Assembly: GCA_019057975.1 (NCBI GenBank)
Contig: JAHLWJ010000220.1
Location: 1 to 7,305, forward strand
From: Promethearchaeota archaeon
Lineage (GTDB): Archaea; Asgardarchaeota; Lokiarchaeia; Sigynarchaeales; SOKP01
Reading direction: 5' to 3'
Length of the DNA: 7,305 nucleotides
The notes beneath the pieces were generated by a model, which had not been told where the DNA came from, did no database searches, and saw only the letters and a list, made by a program, of their open reading frames with translations. The position numbers were made by a program, and so were the translations under genes. How positions within the stretch are numbered: position 1 is the stretch's first letter; each line of letters begins with the position of its first letter. Of this stretch, positions 4,530-7,305 are shown piece after piece.

Positions 4530-6629
4530 ATGAGCAATATCATGAAAATTTGTCATATTACTATAGAGAATTTTCGTTCTTTAGATAACTTTGATGAGGA
4601 AGTAGGAAAGCATAATATAATTGTAGGAAAAAACAATACAGGTAAATCAAATTTATTATGGGCTATTTATTATTTCTACTATCCAAAGAATCTTTCTGTT
4701 GAGGATTTTATAAAAAGACAAGATGATGAAGAAGAGAGTGAAAAAAAGCTTCAAATTACCCTGACATTTGATAATTTAACTGATATAGAGCAATATAACA
4801 ACAAAATGTATTTCTTTGATGGAAAAATAAAAATTAAGTTAGAAGCATGGATTGATAATGACGAAAAACTTAATGCTGAGCATCATGGATACGTAAAAAG
4901 CTATAGACCATCATATCCCCGTGATTTTGGCGAAGACCTTAAAACTGTTTTAAAGAAAGAAAATCCAGTACGAGGAGACTTTGATATTAATGAAGAATTG
5001 AAAAATATCAGGGAAGAGATAGCCCCAAAAGGTAAAATTACTAAGGATAATATAATAAAAATAAAAGAAACCTATTTTTTAAACCATCCCGAAATAGAAA
5101 AAGAAATTATTGAACACTTAAGCGAGACAAAATATCATGGATTTGTAAGAACAAATGATCCTAAGATAATTGGCGAATGTTATTTTATTCCTGCAATAAT
5201 GGATCCCAAAGAAGAACTCCAAACAACAAAAACGACGTCTCCAGTCAATCAAATGATAAGATCAATTCTTAGTGATATTAAGGCAGAAGACATAAAAGAA
5301 AATTTCAAGGAAATTCAAAAGCAGGTAAAAAATGAAAGACAAACTGATCTGGATATGCTTAGAAAAAGATTTAATGATGAACTAGAATTATTTAATACCT
5401 CAGTTGATATCAAACTCCAAGATGTGGAGATTATTGAAGCTTTTCCTTTAAATATAAATATTCTTTTCAATGATGGAGTTCCCACACCTCTTAATAATAA
5501 AGGTACCGGCCTTCAGAGATATGTTCTCTTTAAATTTTTAAAAATTAAAAATGAATTAAATTTAGGACAAGATATTTCATATATCCTTCTATTTGAAGAA
5601 CCAGAAGCACACTTACATCCACAATTTCAAAGAGAAATTGCTAAAATATTAAAAAATTTGAGTGAATATCCAAATTATCAGACTTTTCTTACTTCACATT
5701 CGCCTCAATTTATCGACTTGCTCAATTTAGATTATGTATTTATATTCAATAAAGAAGAAGAGTGCACGAAACCCAATAAATGTGAACTTAACTTAACTGA
5801 TATAAAAGAAGAAATAAAGACATTATTGTTATTCGATCCCAATGTAAAAGAAATTTTCTTTTCAGAGAAAATCGTGTTAATAGAAGGGCCATCAGAAGAA
5901 ATTGTCTCAAACATTTTAATTCAGAAAGGAAATCTTGATGTCTCAAATGTTTCAATTATAAAAGCTGAATCAAAATATAACATTCCTCGTTTCATAAAAG
6001 TCTTTAATTCGCTAAAAATACCATATACAATATTGATAGATGAAGATCCATATTTCTTACCAGATTATACTAAAACTAATCCTTCAAGAATTAAACAGAA
6101 AAGAAGAGCATATAAATTGACATTAAAAATAGCAGAAATCATTGATGAATCATTAGGTAAGATAGTTGTAATATCCCCCGATTTTGATAATTTTATAGGG
6201 GTATCAAAAAACCAAAGTAAGAATTTAGGTAAACCTACAGCGGTCTATAATAAGTATAAAGAATTAGAAGGAAAGAACGATGAAATTATCAAAGATGTAG
6301 AAGAGTTATTTAATTTACTTATTAATCCTCAAAATCTGAATCACAAGATATCTAATCCAGATGGATCAGAATGGGAGTATCAAGATAATGATTCGGTTAA
6401 AGTTCCAGAAGCAAGTTTTAACGATTTTAAAGAAGCAGTAAAACAAAAAATTAAATTATATAAAAAAGTTTATGAGAAATTATCGAGTAATGAAATCGAA
6501 GAATTGAAAAATATGTTTGAACTTAAGAAAAAATCGGCAGAAAAAATGATAACAAAAAGTACTGGTCCGATAAATAACTGGATAAAATCAAAAAATTTGT
6601 CTGATGAAAAAACAAAATCCAAAAAATAA
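4530..6629 (+). CDS. OLD-family ATPase with C-terminal TOPRIM nuclease domain
   Basis: This 699-aa protein combines an ABC/SMC-like ATPase with a TOPRIM nuclease. The ATPase has ICHITIENFRSL (7-18), Walker A GKNNTGKS (33-40), a helical middle region with no long Rad50-type coiled coil or zinc hook, a signature-like NNKGTGLQR (322-330), Walker B ILLFEEPEAHLHP (352-364, Glu357/Glu358) and the switch TSHSPQF (388-394). The TOPRIM part has KIVLIEGPSEE (447-457, Glu452 as metal ligand), TILIDEDP (500-507, the DxD Asp504/Asp506) and SPDFDNFIG (549-557), matching the acidic 'PDFE' element of OLD proteins. A lysine-rich tail follows (640-699). OLD proteins cut DNA under ATP control, and relatives such as GajA work in phage defence. 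It lies between nurA and herA with short gaps (6 and 11 nt). The gene is more AT-rich than herA and most of nurA. Start 4530 or 4542. Confidence 0.9.
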   Translation: MSNIMKICHITIENFRSLDNFDEEVGKHNIIVGKNNTGKSNLLWAIYYFYYPKNLSVEDFIKRQDDEEESEKKLQITLTFDNLTDIEQYNNKMYFFDGKIKIKLEAWIDNDEKLNAEHHGYVKSYRPSYPRDFGEDLKTVLKKENPVRGDFDINEELKNIREEIAPKGKITKDNIIKIKETYFLNHPEIEKEIIEHLSETKYHGFVRTNDPKIIGECYFIPAIMDPKEELQTTKTTSPVNQMIRSILSDIKAEDIKENFKEIQKQVKNERQTDLDMLRKRFNDELELFNTSVDIKLQDVEIIEAFPLNINILFNDGVPTPLNNKGTGLQRYVLFKFLKIKNELNLGQDISYILLFEEPEAHLHPQFQREIAKILKNLSEYPNYQTFLTSHSPQFIDLLNLDYVFIFNKEEECTKPNKCELNLTDIKEEIKTLLLFDPNVKEIFFSEKIVLIEGPSEEIVSNILIQKGNLDVSNVSIIKAESKYNIPRFIKVFNSLKIPYTILIDEDPYFLPDYTKTNPSRIKQKRRAYKLTLKIAEIIDESLGKIVVISPDFDNFIGVSKNQSKNLGKPTAVYNKYKELEGKNDEIIKDVEELFNLLINPQNLNHKISNPDGSEWEYQDNDSVKVPEASFNDFKEAVKQKIKLYKKVYEKLSSNEIEELKNMFELKKKSAEKMITKSTGPINNWIKSKNLSDEKTKSKK

Positions 6630-6640
6630 AAAATAAAAAA

Positions 6641-7305
6641 ATGAGAAAAATGACTGGTTTAGGAAATAAAATAGGAAGTTTTGTATCAGGATCTTTTGCA
6701 AAATTAATATTAAGGCAAAAATCCGACAAAGATTTTGAGATTGGAGAATTGATTGTCGCTGGAAATAGTATGGACGAATATTCAATCTTCCAGATTAAAG
6801 ATCTATTCTATGGAAGCCAAATTCCCGATATTTCTTTGGAGTTAATGGCTGGTTATGGATTGGAAAGAGAACGCTCAAATCTCAAAATTTACGAACCTGA
6901 ACTAAGGAATTACGTGCTTGCTCACGCAAGAGAATTAATATCTATTAGAAAAAATAAGGTCTCAGAAAAATATGAGCTTACAATTCCCAAAAAATTACCC
7001 AAATTCTTTTCAAATATTTTTGAATTAGAGGAATCTCACCTTCAATTTTTTCAAGAAGTGCAAATTGAGACGCCATTAAATCTTGGTAAAGTGCGTTCCG
7101 GTTCTAAGGTCTTGGATATAAATGTAATGGTTAACGCTACTGAGGTGTTAAAACATCACATTTTAATACCCGCAGCAACAGGAAGAGGTAAATCAAATTT
7201 AGTAAAAACAATGCTCTACGATCTTCTGAACAATGAAAAGTGTGGAAAATTAATATTTGACCCTCATAACGAATATTATGGAACAATAACTCAAAAAGGT
7301 TTGAG
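6641..7305 (+). CDS. herA: HerA-type DNA translocase ATPase (partial, 3' end outside window)
   Basis: The window ends 221 codons into this gene. Residues about 8-60 fit the HAS-barrel that opens HerA proteins (KIGSFVSGSFAKLILRQ, DFEIGELIVA). A linker with long polar helices follows. The RecA-like core begins with LNLGKVRSGSKVLDINVMVN, Walker A IPAATGRGKSNLVKTML (176-192, Lys184) and Walker B GKLIFDPHNEYYG (202-214, Asp207), where D-x-H-x-E-Y is the HerA hallmark. The first Walker A glycine is alanine (Ala178), and the usual DxHGEY glycine is Asn210. HerA forms hexameric rings that pump double-stranded DNA and activate NurA. The ATG has no ribosome binding site and lies in a run of A's 11 nt after the OLD-type stop, so translation may rely on coupling; a second ATG lies at 6650. 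The C-terminal part and arginine finger are not visible. Confidence 0.9.
   Translation, partial: MRKMTGLGNKIGSFVSGSFAKLILRQKSDKDFEIGELIVAGNSMDEYSIFQIKDLFYGSQIPDISLELMAGYGLERERSNLKIYEPELRNYVLAHARELISIRKNKVSEKYELTIPKKLPKFFSNIFELEESHLQFFQEVQIETPLNLGKVRSGSKVLDINVMVNATEVLKHHILIPAATGRGKSNLVKTMLYDLLNNEKCGKLIFDPHNEYYGTITQKGL

Noticed and set aside
4530..6629. Identification of the 699-aa protein as Rad50
   Set aside because: No long coiled coil, no CxxC zinc hook, and a clear TOPRIM domain (EGPSEE, DED) after the ATPase point to the OLD family.
6523..6785. Two Phe-rich minus-strand frames across the OLD/herA junction
   Set aside because: They arise from antisense reading of a lysine-rich, A-rich region and contain no domain-like sequence.
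1..7305. CRISPR array, tRNA or rRNA gene, transposase or integrase
   Set aside because: Scanned for regularly spaced repeats, cloverleaf-like or rRNA-like segments and DDE or tyrosine recombinase motifs; none seen.

Overview
The window looks archaeal and AT-rich. Three genes have a TATA-like box about 27 nt before an ATG, or before an upstream mini-ORF, which implies leaderless transcripts. Other genes have GGAGG-type ribosome binding sites, and oligo-T tracts follow several genes. A NurA nuclease and a HerA ATPase are present, and both are typical of archaea. The phylum cannot be settled from this sequence.

Region 1 (1-1564) is small surface and envelope genes. A partial minus-strand ORF runs off the left edge (174 to 1). 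Divergent to it are a membrane-anchored extracellular protein with a DNRLRE-like beta-sandwich (221-826) and a small soluble protein of possible PH/GRAM-like fold (851-1228). A one-pass membrane protein with a C-terminal zinc ribbon follows (1298-1564). The promoters of 221 and 1298 carry the same ~35-bp element, a T-tract plus the imperfect palindrome CCAYCAGCGRTGG, placed just before the TATA box. This suggests co-regulation or duplication.

Region 2 (1708-3245) is visibly richer in G+C: hand-counted 60-nt rows give 43-47%, against about 30% in region 1. It holds a minus-strand HNH-like protein with a hydrophobic C-terminal tail. Two plus-strand genes follow: a small open frame with no recognisable start codon but convincing coding content, and a 150-aa conserved hypothetical. 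This block resembles mobile or viral cargo. An 11-bp motif (AAACAAGTTTA) occurs just before the two-gene pair and again just after it, upstream of the next operon.

Region 3 (3390 to the right edge) is the main interest. It is a tight operon of nurA (3390-4523), a 699-aa OLD-family ATPase with a C-terminal TOPRIM nuclease domain (4530-6629), and herA (6641 on, cut by the window end after the Walker B motif). In canonical archaeal loci, HerA and NurA are encoded with Mre11 and Rad50 for DNA end resection. Here an OLD-type ATPase-nuclease sits between nurA and herA. Sampled rows suggest it is more AT-rich (22-33%) than herA and most of nurA (mostly 33-40%), as if it were inserted into a nurA-herA pair. 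The trio would combine a hexameric DNA translocase, its partner nuclease and an ATP-gated TOPRIM nickase or nuclease. That composition is consistent with an anti-phage or anti-plasmid system, or a variant end-processing machine. The defence role is inference.
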